From Symsagittifera roscoffensis (lineage: Eukaryota > Xenacoelomorpha > Acoela > Convolutidae), in the NCBI RefSeq assembly GCF_963678635.1, contig NC_087067.1:9779716-9843715 (forward strand): a stretch of 64,000 bases of DNA, given 5' to 3'. Shown here piece by piece: positions 47,413 through 58,765 of the stretch. Position numbers and translations under genes: made by a program. The notes under the pieces are model-generated. The model had not been told where the DNA came from. It ran no database searches and saw nothing but the letters and a program-made list of their open reading frames with translations. Within the stretch, counting starts at the first letter, position 1, and every line of letters begins with the position of its first letter.

Positions 47413-48061
47413 CAGTCCGGTCAATGTCCCCATTGAATCTCGTAGTCTTCGTAAAAATGGTACAGTGCCATCGAACAGAATTTACAAAATGCACGAAATC
47501 ACTTTTATCCACGTCATATTGACTCACTGCAGAATAAAAATGGCATCATACTACATCACTATAGCCTCCCAAATTCTTTCACTAATCTGCACTTTCGAGG
47601 ATATGATCTAAGACAAAACATTTTTATATCATTTTGTCTGACTTCCAATGTCAAGCCCTGATTTAAAACTTTGTCTCCTAGGTATTAAAAGAGGTTAATT
47701 TGCAAGACAGTCCTGCCAACCAACAAGCTAAAATTACCCTACTATGCTTCTTCCCTTCGGAAATTTTAGTTGTTATTGGTTTAAAATTAAGGAACTCTGT
47801 GGTTAGAATGAACAATGACATTATCTCCCTCTTCAAGAGATTACCCAAGTCTTTCATGTCACCACAAAGTGATCAGTCGTCCTAGTTGGTTAAAAACAAT
47901 CATGCAGGCTGGATTATTTAACTATACTCTTCACTCACGCCTTTCTTAATAAATAGTAAGTGTCTCTAAAGCCACTAACTAAAATCAAAATGCAAATTTA
48001 TAAATGCAACAAATTTTTTTAATCTTCAACACTCCAACTAAATGTTTTCTTTCAGTTCCAA
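47413..48061 (-). other. 3' untranslated region of element 2
   Basis: 650 bp between the last coding segment and the polypurine tract; no ORF supported. Confidence 0.5.
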
Positions 48062-48445
48062 TTACAACTTGGTTGCTTTGTTTCTCATTTGAGTTTTTTT
48101 GTCACATACAAAACAATTCTGAGTTTTAACTTCTTCTTTTTCATCACTTCTTTGTTTCTTCTTTTTTCGTCGTTTAGAAGTTCTAAAACTTTTTCTAAAT
48201 TCTTCTAATTCCGTTTCTTTTTGCGTCTTGTTCTTCGGCCATTCTGTCAATGTTCCATCTCCTCCTCCTGCGACATTGACTCTGCTTTCAGTTTTTGTGT
48301 CTTGAAACACATCGGTAGCTATTCTGACGCTGTTGGAAGCAGTCCTCCAACACTTTTGCTTTTCCACTCTTTGTTTACAACAAGGTAGGGGATCGACCTT
48401 AGATTCTCTGTTTCGGCAGAAGCTGTTGTGGAGGCACAACGTCAC
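48062..48445 (-). pseudogene. C-terminal segment of the giant element 2 protein
   Basis: 127 codons. Contains a dense basic run (TSKRRKKKKQRS, nuclear-localisation or nucleic-acid-binding type) and CFVCDKK near the end. It overlaps the upstream segment 48399-49361 in another phase, so a frameshift lies in 48399-48445. Function unknown. Confidence 0.5.
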
Positions 48446-49361
48446 GTTTCTCTACAAATCTTCTTTCAACATTTCTTCTTTCTCCAACTATCGTTATGGG
48501 CCGTGATGAGTCTGGTAAACCCATGGAGAGCAGCTCTCCAGAGTCCCAGATCAACACCAGATTACTACGTTCGAGGTACCACCATGTTTGCAGCAAGCAA
48601 TGGCAAGGAAACTCGTCATGTGTCAACATGATGCTCCTCCAGTTACGCTTTCCCAAAGCTTCCAGTAGTGGTTCCACTTCTATCATCACTCGGTGGAGTT
48701 CATCATTTTCGTCTACTGCATTGTAATCCGTGATGGTTGATCCTTTCTGCTTCTGTCTCTCAAAGTCACTGAAGTTCCCACTGGTGTATCCCATGAACTT
48801 CCTTCCCAGTATCGACTCTAACTCTTCTTTAGTTCTCTCCGGAACCGCTGAGAATATTTTACACAGTAACTCGTAAGACTTTTCTGACATTCTGGCTAGT
48901 GTTACGCATATTGGCAACGAGAAGGTTTGATCCACGATCGTTCTCGTGCTTTTCACATCCACAGCTACGAAATGCACTGGGTAGCTGCTCTTACACATTG
49001 GAGCTAATGTCGATCCCACCAAACATCGCGCTCCCGACGGTCTGCGATATGTCTCACTGTGTCGGATGATCAATTCCGCCTCGATTGCTTCCCTCCACCT
49101 TCCTATGTGTTTTTGCTCAGTCTGCAAAACTCCTGGGACCACTTCTAAACTGATGGCCGTGACCATCTCATGCTTTTGTTCTAGATTCAATAGTGACTCT
49201 ACAGAACCAAACATGTTGTAGAATCCTAGTGCAGTCACTAGGTTCACCTCGGTTCCTCCATGGCAATCCACAATCAGTTCCGTTTCTCTCTTCGCCTTAT
49301 CACAATGTTCCCAAACAAAATCATCAACTGCTTGTGTTGTTTCTCCAGGGTCTTCACGCAA
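48399..49361 (-). pseudogene. Giant element 2 protein, segment near C-terminus
   Basis: 320 codons, mixed globular composition, no recognised domain. Includes DCHGGTEVNLVTALGFYNMF near the start and a Trp-rich DEFPCHCLLQTWWYLERSN. It overlaps the preceding segment (49274-49729) in another phase. Part of one long coding region starting at 55820, by end-to-end adjacency and uniform codon texture. Confidence 0.6.
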
Positions 49362-49729
49362 TCCAGACCTCCACAGACGTGACCTTCCAGTCCACAGACT
49401 TCTGCCAGACAGCTACCAGGTTCGACCCAGTCCTCTGGTCCCCAGCCAGGCAACTCTGCTTTGTCTTCTCCGTTGCGCTTAGAGGCTGTTGTCATCACGT
49501 TATAGATGATGTTAAGATCACGCAGGTTACAATCTGAGTTCAGTTCCCTCTGTACGTCTTGTGTTGCATGTAATATTGAATCAGCGTTTGGACTCGGACA
49601 CCATGATGGTTTCATCAGTTCCCACACTACCATCAAACTCGTTCTCAGCAGTTCGTCTGAGAATCCCAGTCCAAGTTCTACCCGGTTGTCCAATTTTGGC
49701 ACTGAAGGTGCAGTCACTTTTTCCTCCAA
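49274..49729 (-). pseudogene. Giant element 2 protein, segment after TGA 49736
   Basis: 151 codons in the same phase as 49736-51640, separated from it only by TGA at 49736-49738. Globular, unknown. The stop is presumed to be damage. Confidence 0.55.
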
Positions 49730-49735
49730 GACTAG

Positions 49736-51640
49736 TCACAGCTTGGCCTGCTGATTAGCAGCGCTTCTTATCGTTGCAATTCTCGACGTCCAAAATCTTA
49801 GCAACACTGCCTGCTCGTAATCAAAGAAGCAATCGCGTATGTCCTCATTTAGGAAAGGGTTGTACGCCATCCCTATGATTCCGGACACGTAACTGTAGGA
49901 CTTCTTTCTGATTGGTCCACAGTATTCACTGGATTTCGGCAGTGCTCCCATGGATTCCTTAGTGAGCCTCAGCTCTTTGTTTGAGAATCTCCTTATTTCG
50001 TCCGTTTTCCTCATGGAATCTAGTTCCACGGATTCCTTTATGTTCACTCGCATTGGTTTGCTTTGATGCATAACCAGCAGTGCTAGCAAGAGCAAGGCTT
50101 TCGCTCGTTCATCGCCTTCCTTTAGCATCTTAACACAGGTGTTCAATGCTGGCACTGACATTTGTTCTATCATGAACCGAATGAAACAGAGAGTGACTCT
50201 CCGCTTCGCGCACGCTATTGCCGCTTCCTCTTGGGTTATCAGATCTCTCATGCTCGTCATTAGGAATACCTTTTCTTCCTTTGATCTTTTTCTTTCTTCT
50301 GAATCATATTCTCCGCGAGTCAGTCCGGTCGTGCACCAGGCGAACCTCAGTTTTAACTCAGTTCTCACGTAAAGTACTGCTAACAACTGCTCTATCGTTT
50401 CTGCATGCATCTCAGTCGATACCAGAGTCCCGTATGCTTTCTGCTTCAGGGTGGCGCCTTGCATCATCGTTTCCAAATAACTTTCTATGGCACCTTGTTC
50501 TTCCAGAGCCATCAAGTGTCCTCTGGCCGAATTTCTGTACTCCAACATCTCTATGTATACGTTGGCGGGTTCATCTATTGATACAGTATCCGACACTGTC
50601 AGTCGGTTATATTCCACTGTGACTAGTTGCCCTACAACACTTCCTTTTCCATGGTTCATGGTAGACGGTTTAAAGTCTTTCTTGGTACTCTCCCCACATT
50701 GGCTGAGTATTTCCATTTCTAATGTTGCTCCAGTCAGAGTGCGGTCACTCTTCTTGGTCTTGTAAACGGTTGACTTTATTCCTGCCATAAGAATGGGTGG
50801 CACCATCGCTACATCAGTCAGCATCCTGTCTGTGCCAGGCAATCGATCATCACCTTGTCCCAGATCCATAGCTTCTTCGACTCGTTTTCTTTTTGCTGAA
50901 TTGAAAGCTTTTATCGAGATTTCGGAATCCACCTTCGTCTTTCCCGCCTTCCTCAATGTCACCTTGCTGCCCAGTTTCATCTTCATTTCAATAATCTTGT
51001 CCATCACCAATTTTGACCGCATCGTTCCTTTCTGGGTTTTTGACAGATATGCCACTTCTTCTTTGTCTTCTTGCGGCGTCATCTTGATAGGAGAGTTTGC
51101 CTCACTTTCGTCAGTGGCTGAGTCGAGCAATAACTCACTCAATCTCCCTTCACACTCGTCGAGTTTGTCGAGGACCTCCCGCATTAGTGGTCGGTTGAGA
51201 CCTAGTTTCAAAACGGACTGGGTACCGTAGCTCTGAACTACCGTCCAGACCTCTTCCATAAAGGCTACTCTGTCCATTTTATATCCCATCCTATTTTCAT
51301 GTTCCCTGTGATGCATCTCCCACTCTTCTTTGGGCAACGTTCCCAAGAAAGGTACTCTGGCAGCGCCTTCTATTCTTCTTCTCCTTGTTGATTCCATAAG
51401 GATTTTCTGTTCTGTATCTTTAGAATTGTTCGGAGAGCCACTCTCAGGCAGATTCCGGCTCGTTTCCATAAAGGCTGACGGGGGTTTCAGCGTGGAAGTA
51501 CCCTCGTCTGCTGGCTCAGTCGTTTCTAACGCATCTGCACCGCTTTCAAAATCACTGAGAAAATTGAAGTCTAGGCTGGATACTCCTCCTGTCGATGCCT
51601 TATCGTCTTCTTTCTCGGCCTGATCAGGTTCCTGTTGCAA
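49736..51640 (-). pseudogene. Giant element 2 protein, 634-codon segment
   Basis: Begins with an acidic Ser/Glu-rich linker (residues ~1-85), then a largely helical region (LPKEEWEMHHREHENRMGYK; LAVLYVRTELKLRFAW; TQEEAAIACAKRRVTLCF). No signal peptide, no clear membrane span, no known motif. It overlaps 51571-53769 by 70 bp in another phase, implying one indel near 51571-51640. The helical, Arg/Glu-rich look would suit a structural or nucleic-acid-associated protein, but this is a guess. Confidence 0.65.
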
Positions 51641-53769
51641 AGGTTCCTCTGATCGACAGCTTCCTCCCTGCCCATCATCTCCTTCTGGTTTTCTTTCGAA
51701 TTTAAGGGCCCTTGCTCTTCACTTCTGGCCCCTTCCGGAAATTTTGATATGACTAGCCTGCCAACTGACAGATCTTCTTCCTCTCCATAGATTATTTTGA
51801 TCTCCTCATATCCGAAGGGTGCTAGCAAAGTTATCATCTGTAGCGTTCCTTCCACCGTTAACTCCGGTTTCACACTTGTCAAGATCAGTGAGGACTCTGG
51901 TAATTCAGCTCTGCCTCTCATCTTCATAGGCGCTAGATCCAGTTTCACCCATTCCTTGTTAAATCCCCCAGACTTCGGAGTCGCTGCGTTGCTTATCCGC
52001 CTTCTCGTTGCTTGATCCGTGTAAACAAATCGCGTATGCTGCAACACTGCGGCATTTCTGCCCACAAAACACGGATCCATCTTTTCCGAGAATTTTGCCA
52101 CTCTCCTTTCATTGGTCTCAAACGCTTTCAACCTAGGAGTTTTCACTACGGAGATTGCTCCGAGCAACATCCTTCTTATCAGAGGGAATTCAGGGATTTC
52201 CTCTGTCAACTGCTTGTAATCACCCCAACCTTTCGTCTCTTCTCTCACCTTGTGGTATGCCGCAGTGAGTCGAAGAAATTTCGTGATCTCGCCATTTGTC
52301 TTGTAAAAGGGCCTTAGGTTCCAGAGCTTTGGGAATACCTCAATGTGCCCTCTGTCCACTTCTTCCATGCGATCACGGAAGTGATCATCGATGTTGACGA
52401 CCATCATCTCTGGCTCCGATATCTTGGCAAACAACAGATCTTCGCTCATGAGTTTTAGCAATACGTGCTGCTCACACCAATTCAGCGCACTCCCTTCCAC
52501 TGCTGATATGAGGTTCAGGTGCAGCACCGACCTCCTGTGTGCTTCCACCTTAACATCAGGGAACGCAAACGTGACTGCTGGTCCATATATGACTGTCACG
52601 AACTCCGTGGCTCCTCTGATCAACGCTAAGGGATCGGTCCTCATAGCTAAGCTCAGATCAGTTAGCAGGGGCATGCCCCCAACATGTCGTCGCACGTATT
52701 CCTCCCTCTGGGTTGTTTCATCCTCTCCTGTTCCAAAGCGATTCTGCTGCAGGAGGTACTGGATAAGAGTATGTCTCAAATCTCTTATCTGATTCCAGGA
52801 ATCCGTAGCTCGCTTCACGTCGAACTTCCTCACATTCTCTCTCATCTTCTCTTGGTAGCGCGTCAAATTCAGCAGCCCTCCCAAGTTTCCATGCGTTATT
52901 GCAATCAACGTTAGAAGTCCATCTAATCGCAAGTTTTGAATTTCTTCGGTGAGCAGTACAACCGGTCCTTTCACAAAGTTTTCTGCTCTACACGTCATGA
53001 ACAAGGCTAGTAGTTCAACGATCGATACTTCCACTACTGCTTGGAGGAATTCCTTTAACAAATATCGAGAAAGTGTTGGGTAAATTTTCGCCAAGAAGGA
53101 CGCGGTCCATCCGGCTCCTAGCCCTTCCAGCATGCTATCAGTCCGGTCAAAGCCTTCTTCCCTCCTCACTTTCTGGGTCCAGAAAGCTTCCAGGGTAATT
53201 TGGCACACTCTGTTCACAAACTCGGCTGATTTCTCTTCAGCATTTTCGGCCAAGTTCACCTCCTTCACTAAATAGGCATGGATCTTCTTGATCATTACTG
53301 GACCTTGCATCAACCCACCGTATCTCTGATCATCACCTTCCTGATTCATTTGCTTCGGGTACGCTCTTTCTTTCACATGGCCTGGGGGTGCTTTCACCTG
53401 CCTGAACATCTTCACATGTTGTTCAATCGGCGCCCTCGTTGTCAGGAATCTTCCAGGTCTCTCCTCTCGATTTCCTTCGTCATGATTCAGTTTCACGTCT
53501 TGTAACGGTCTTGCATTCACTGGAACCATTGTATTGTTCGAGGGCAGTCCCTCTAGATCGGCAAACCTCAAGGCAGTTGTAGAGCTGAAGTTTATGCCAG
53601 CAGCTATTAACCATTCCACGCCTGTTATTGAGTACAGTCCGTTGACAGGCAATCTCGCTCCGTTCAACATCCTCATGGCATCTGCTGCAAAGCTCACCGT
53701 CTGAAGGTTCAGTTTCATCAGATCATCCTTGTATATGTGCCAGGGAGAACGTATGGGCCTCGAACACAT
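51571..53769 (-). pseudogene. Giant element 2 protein, 732-codon segment
   Basis: Longest intact frame of element 2. Begins MCSRPIRSPWHIYKDDLMKL. Globular and helical with several Cys and Trp (LNWCEQHVLLKLMSEDLLF; GWTASFLAKIYPTLSRYLL; TDQATRRRISNAATPKSGG). Ends in an acidic linker. No domain recognised. It directly follows the SGNH hydrolase segment and is presumed to be part of the same polyprotein; a phase change lies between 53769 and 53877. Confidence 0.65.
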
Positions 53770-53876
53770 CAGAGAGCTCCTGTTTGGGCGTCGCTCCTCT
53801 CGACTGGTGCTCGTCGTCTCTGATCTCGTATCCGATCTAGAGGTGCTGGTCGTTTCCGCTGTCAGCTTGACAGGCC

Positions 53877-54419
53877 CTAATCTTCGTCTAGGATTGATGC
53901 TCTTCTCAAGGGAGCTTTCCCCAATCGATCTTGTACGTCCGTTCTTTTCCCTGGCTCGCTAGAGCTTTGCGTTTGCGGCCTGTAGGTCGTCACGGCTGGG
54001 ACCGTTCCCAGATGTGTTTCTAGGTTAGGAGGCACAAAGGTTGAAATTGACGGTTTATTCGATGTTACTTCCTTCCTCAGCACTCCTTTGTCAAAAAGTT
54101 CTACTACCATTTCATTTAATCGCTCTTGGAAGACTCTGTTTAACCAGGCTTGTCCCTCGATGCTATCGAAGTGGATGCCGTCAGTAGTCAGTCTGGCCTG
54201 ATCCATAGCTCTCAGCTGGTGCTCAATATCCATAAGGATCATCCTTCCAGCATTCCGACTCGCAAGATTCCTTGGGATGTTGTTCCACCTGATTGCTCCT
54301 TCATTATGTCTCCTCCCTGTTGCTGTCAACATCTTCGTGCTCATTGGTACAGTGCAGACGGAATGTACCGCGCAGTTGCCAGAACGAAGTAAATAGGCAA
54401 CACCATCATTGACTCCCAT
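53877..54419 (-). pseudogene. SGNH/GDSL hydrolase, C-terminal half
   Basis: 180 codons. Carries block V of SGNH hydrolases: LTTDGIHFDS with Asp80 and His83 (DxxH, catalytic dyad of the Ser-Asp-His triad), preceded by VCTVPMST and RHNEGAIRWNNIPRN, the usual helix with conserved Asn. A disordered tail follows. It overlaps the N-terminal half (54341-55165) in another phase, so one indel splits the domain. Confidence 0.75.
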
Positions 54420-55165
54420 AGCGCCTCTTCCTCATCTGAGCTTCTCGATATGTTTTTCGTCCCTACTAGGATCATTACATTAGGGATCCTCCCTGGGTTT
54501 ATCAGCTCCACCATCCAAAATAACTGGGCAATCGTTGCGCCTCCAAACGCCATCACCGTAGTGATCCAGGAAGTCCTCAAATTTTGGAGCACTCTGACCA
54601 AGCTGTCCCCCAGTATCAGATGTGATAACCCAAGTGGCGGTTGCTGCTTGTTTACTGCTGGACTCCAAGTCGATCGATTGAAGCAGGCTCTCGGACCCAT
54701 ATCCGGAACTCCTGTGAAGCTATACTTCAGCTGGTTGTTCTTCTGCTCGTCAATCACTCGGGACACTTTCTTTGCCGACATCTCTCGTATCTTTCTGTCT
54801 GGGAACCTAGAGCGCCTTGTCGATGATGTTGCATTACTAACTCCCTCCCTGGTCATCACGTCTTGGGAGAGTTGTATTCTGCCCGTGTCATCGATTATTC
54901 CATAGAGTGCAGTCACCCCGGAACCTGGCGCATTTCGGTTGGCAACCAGTCGTCCAGCTGTCTCTATCAGCTTCCTCACCGTTTGCTCCACGACTGGGTC
55001 ACCTAAGGTGTCACTCGGATCCGGGATTGTCACTCGACCAGTTTTAGCCGGGAGTCGCGTTTCTGTAGTCTGACTCATTTCTCGAGGCGTCAAGAGTTCC
55101 ATCGGGGACTGCCCACGAGGAATATTCCTTGTAGGTATCACTTTTTCTACGGCTGTCGTTAACAA
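54341..55165 (-). pseudogene. SGNH/GDSL hydrolase, N-terminal half with leader
   Basis: 274 codons. A disordered leader is followed by the SGNH core: ILGDSLVRVL (block I, nucleophile Ser188), AFGGATIAQL (block II Gly) and ILVGTKNISR (block III, Asn238). This family hydrolyses ester bonds (lipids, acetyl groups on sugars). The substrate here is unknown. The catalytic Ser, Gly, Asn, Asp and His are all present once both halves are considered. A lipase/esterase domain is known in ORF1 of some CR1-type LINEs; in a Ty3/gypsy element it is unusual. Confidence 0.78.
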
Positions 55166-55262
55166 CAGACGCTCCGATCACTGCTTGTATTCTCGCCTCA
55201 AGCGCTCTATTTCTTCACCCTGCTTCTTGTTGCAGTCTTCAAACAATTTCTTCCACATGTCC

Positions 55263-55820
55263 CTATCTTCTTCTAGACTGAGCATCCAGCTCCTTTCTAG
55301 TCTTCTTTAGTTCTTCTATCGTCCCATTGAGATCTTGCATGGTCTTGTTCGTTTGAATCTCCTCTTCTACTCTCGCCCTCTTTGGTGGCACAGCTGTTCT
55401 CAGTTGTGACTTAGACGAGGCAGCCTCGCTGTTCATTTCCTGATGCATCCTCCTCAGTCCAGGCTTAGGCGTGGTGGGCAAAGGCATCTCACATGGTTGG
55501 TAGGTCCTTGAACTTCCCAATCCATGCTCGTTCGCCAAGTCACTCCCTGAGAGATCCCTGTTTCCCCACCTCATCACTCTCATGTTCGCGCGGTCTAGTA
55601 ATCCCCTTTTTCCATATGCTGCCATCAAAAAGACTTCCGTGGGTCGGTCCCCAGGTTTATCATGCCCCAAGATGTTTATCAAGGCGGTCATCAACATTAC
55701 TACCCCTGGGTCCTCCAGAGCGAAGTCTCGATCTATTAGCCTCCGATAGATCGCATCTACCATCGGTCCTACATATGCCTCTGCCAGGTTCATCAATTCG
55801 TCCAAGATGAAATTATCCAT
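55263..55820 (-). pseudogene. N-terminal segment of the giant element 2 protein
   Basis: ATG 55820 (MDNFILDELMNLAEAYVG). Residues ~1-80 are helical and globular, then a Pro/Ser linker, then a coiled-coil-like end (NKTMQDLNGTIEELKKTRKE). Chosen as the start because no coding texture is seen just upstream (55821-56205). The phase is lost between 55263 and 55165. Function unknown; the coiled coil may oligomerise the hydrolase that follows. Confidence 0.65.
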
Positions 55821-56205
55821 TTTCTTGCAAGTTTGATTTTACTATCGATTCGATGATTTGAAATCAAGTGAGAAATTAAACGATCAATTAGGATCTAGAA
55901 ATCAAGTCACGAATATCACATTCGTCAATTTTACAATAGTTTTGTATTAAAATTTATTTAAAACAGTCAGATAAAAAGGTTTTGATCCTAAAATTTATTA
56001 AAATCAATCATTTTCTAAAATTTTGGAATTCGACCTAAGATTGGACAGTCCAAACTTTGGATCTATTCCTAAGATCGTCATTCAGTTGTTCATGGTCACT
56101 AACTTCTTCTTGCCCAGAGTCTTAATAACATAACACATAACATAACATAACACACGTTTAGTTTGACGCCCTCCTGCATGCCACCTAAACTCAGCCTATA
56201 CCTAA
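55821..56205 (-). other. Intergenic spacer in element 2
   Basis: AT-rich, no ORF. Contains a short (ATAAC)n-like run near 56127-56155. Confidence 0.5.
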
Positions 56206-56633
56206 CTAATATTTCTTATGTAAGTATACTTGTATATTAGTATCAGAGAAGAGTACGTGTATCAGTGCGTACAGCTCCGGCGGATGCAGTTGTCCTCTCT
56301 TCGGATCGTACACTGAATGAGAAAGCTCCTTCACTTCTCTTTCCACGAGGAAGTCTCTCAATCTCGTCAAGGACAAGACTAGAAGCATAAGTACTTTCCC
56401 GGTATCTGTTACGCCGCCGGAGTCAAGGCTGCTACGCCCCCTATTACTGGTCTTTGCTTCCAAAGGAATTCTATGTTTTTATATTCTCTCTTAAAATCTG
56501 CAGCTAACGCTGTCTTAAAACTCATGTCTGCTGTGATTGCTATCGCACATGTTCTATTTGTGAATATGAAATCGCTGTCTGTTAGTATTATGCTAATTGA
56601 ATATACATTTGGTAAGTTAAAATATGACTCCAA
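56206..56633 (-). other. Possible small ORF region between pol and giant gene
   Basis: Two overlapping frames: 56409-56633 (74 codons) and 56206-56463 (85 codons, with VLMLLVLSLTRLRDFL and ELSHSVYDPKRGQL). The second looks coding-like, but no start, domain or partner is clear. Could be a remnant of a small accessory gene. Confidence 0.3.
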
Positions 56634-56708
56634 CTACCCTCCCTATGTCCGGTTTCTTAGAGTCCTCGCCTGTTTCCGCTTCTAAATCTCCTGTCTCTCT
56701 TGCTATTT

Positions 56709-57443
56709 TTAATTTTTTAATAATAAATTTTCAGTGAGGATAAGTCCTACCCACACTCCCCGGACAAAAATATCCATCGACGTCCCCGTCGATCGCATAC
56801 CGGATATCGAGTCGAGACTGGAAGCCGGAATGAGTAGTCGCCCTGCCTGGGCAGCCCAGGAAGGATCTTCTCGTTCGGGTTTCCTGTATTTCATGTTTTC
56901 ACGATCTACATCTTGAATCGTGACACTGGTCTCCTTTGGTTCCGACGTCATTTCGTTCAGCCACTCCAAGACACGCAGATTCGTCAACTCTTGTTCGTAG
57001 GATTGCTGTTGCTCGTCGTCGGATTCTACCTCGGGTTTCGACCGGTCCTCGACCCACTCCTCGACGTGATCATCGACTATGTCAATTTCCTGTGACACAG
57101 TTATATCTTCTAAACCTACTACTGCTTCCACTATCTTCTATAGATCTATCCTGTCCACTACAAGGTCGTCGCCGTAAGGGTTATATTTCTTCTTGGATCT
57201 TGTCCTGTCAATCTGTCGAGTCTGTATCGTGAACGGAAGATCTGGTTCCAATTTCTTGGGAACCTCCCTTTGTTCAGGTTCATGCCAGTCCTCCTCTGCG
57301 TAGGGTAAGGTTTCTTCATCCGCTTCAATCACCTCATTTGGATCCAGGTCCAGTGGTGGACTTGTTCCTTCCTCTACGACTTCATTCCCATCGTTCTTTT
57401 CCCTGGTGCCCTTCTCGTTGACCTCACAGGCAGGTTCCGACAT
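56709..57443 (-). pseudogene. pol: pol C-terminal tail, interrupted by TAG
   Basis: 57138-57443 and 56709-57131 are one frame split by TAG 57138. Very acidic (Glu/Asp) with a conserved basic patch (TRSKKKYNPYGDDLVVD). The last codons cover the 12-mer TGTCCGGGGAGT, read as FVRGV. Function of the tail unknown; it follows the integrase. Confidence 0.6.
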
Positions 57444-57654
57444 CAGGTAATCCCTCCTCTCCCATGTCTGCAGGTATACACCAATCTTCTGTCGATTTGT
57501 CGTGTGGCTTAATGTTTTCGTAATGAGCGGCTCGGCGAGTACTCAGTCTATAAAAGCGTCCCTCCTGGTGCACCTCCGTAATCATGAACGGTCCTCTCCA
57601 GTTTTTTAGGAGTTTTTTGTTCCTTTCGGTGGTGTGACGTTCTGAAATACCCAT
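57424..57654 (-). pseudogene. pol: Integrase C-terminal GPF module
   Basis: LLKNWRGPFMITEVHQEGRF then YRLSTRRAAHYENIKPH: the GPY/F motif and C-terminal fold of Ty3/gypsy integrase. Out of phase with the core upstream (frameshift in 57606-57654) and with the tail downstream (57424-57443). Confidence 0.85.
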
Positions 57655-58346
57655 ACGTAGTCCCCTACCGAATATGTTTTTGCACCAGCTGCTTTCTTGT
57701 CAAATCTTTTCCTCTGCTTTGCCTGTGCCTGCTGAGTATTTCGTCTACACAAGTCGTTTAACTCCTGTTGACGTCTAATCACATCCCTTACATAGACCTG
57801 TGGTGACGTTTTCTTACCCTGATACTCTGGGTAGAAGAAAGTCAGGGGCAAAGACTTCTCGTGTCCGGTTAGCATCAATAGTGGACTAACTCCAGTGGTG
57901 GAATGTTGCGTGCTATTATAAGCCCCCATCACTTGTGGAAGGTATCTATCCCAATCGGTCATGTACCTGGAACAATATACCTTCAGCATCGATACTAACG
58001 TTCGATTCTGCCTTTCCATTAAGCCATTCGTCTGGGTATGGTATGTCGTGGAGTGAGCTTGAGCAACCTGCGAGCGTCTCATCAGCTCTTTCTTGAGTTC
58101 CCCCACAAAAGCTGTTCCATTATCCGATTGAAATGTCATCGGACAACCATGTTTTGCTATCCACGTATTGATCAGGTGATCGCACGTCTCTTCCGCTGAG
58201 GCAGTTATGCAAGGCACGGCCTCTGCATACTTCGTGAAGTGATCTATCATGACCAAGACTTGATTATAACCACTGTCTGTCATGCATATCTTTTGGTGAT
58301 CAATCTGCACCACCTCGTTGAATTCAGACGACTCGATCGACTGCAA
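57606..58346 (-). pseudogene. pol: Integrase catalytic core
   Basis: 246 codons. D16 (VVQIDHQK), D75 (FQSDNGTAF) and E111 (TNGLMERQN), spacing D-x58-D-x35-E: complete D,D35E triad. YLPQVMGAYNSTQHS, VSPLLMLTGHE and the pre-GPF region follow. The zinc-finger cysteines (CLSC near 58390) lie just upstream in the same frame. Would insert element cDNA; the core is undamaged although both flanks are broken. Confidence 0.92.
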
Positions 58347-58427
58347 AGAAAATCGTAACTTCCTTGGATCCTTGACCTTCTGGCATGACAGACATGCTGT
58401 TACCCACTTATCGGATGCCTTTTTCGT

Positions 58428-58729
58428 TCAAGGCCACTCAAAGCGCTTCAGGATCCTCTGATATACTTTGTCGATTCCCTGGTGTCTCATCTGATCATGC
58501 GACCTGAACAAACGTTCTATCTGATAGAGTTGCGGCAACACTATTGCGTAATACTTGTACAGGACTTTGTCTTCTTCCTTCTCTTGCAAGCCACGATCCC
58601 GTCCTTGTTCAGATATAACCTTCCCTCTTTCTGCATAAAGTACTGTCTCAGAATACGGTAACTGTCTTTCTCGAGGGCTTCTTTGTCCGGAGCACCATTT
58701 TCGATCCACCTTTTCAGGTTGCTTGTCAT
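58428..58729 (-). pseudogene. pol: Integrase N-terminal zinc-binding part
   Basis: 58541-58729 is in phase with the RT/linker ORF; 58428-58709 is in phase with the integrase core, so a frameshift lies in the overlap. RSHDQMRH gives the His pair of the HHCC finger and RILKRFEWP the usual spacer. TGA 58428 then interrupts before the Cys pair. Confidence 0.75.
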
Positions 58730-58765
58730 GCGGTCATTTCTCTGCGCTCTTAGTAGGTCCGAGAG

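Noticed and set aside
50139..51623. Plus-strand frames of 70-145 codons opposite the giant gene
   Set aside because: Antisense shadows of the 634- and 732-codon minus-strand segments, rich in Ser/Leu/Pro as expected of reverse readings.
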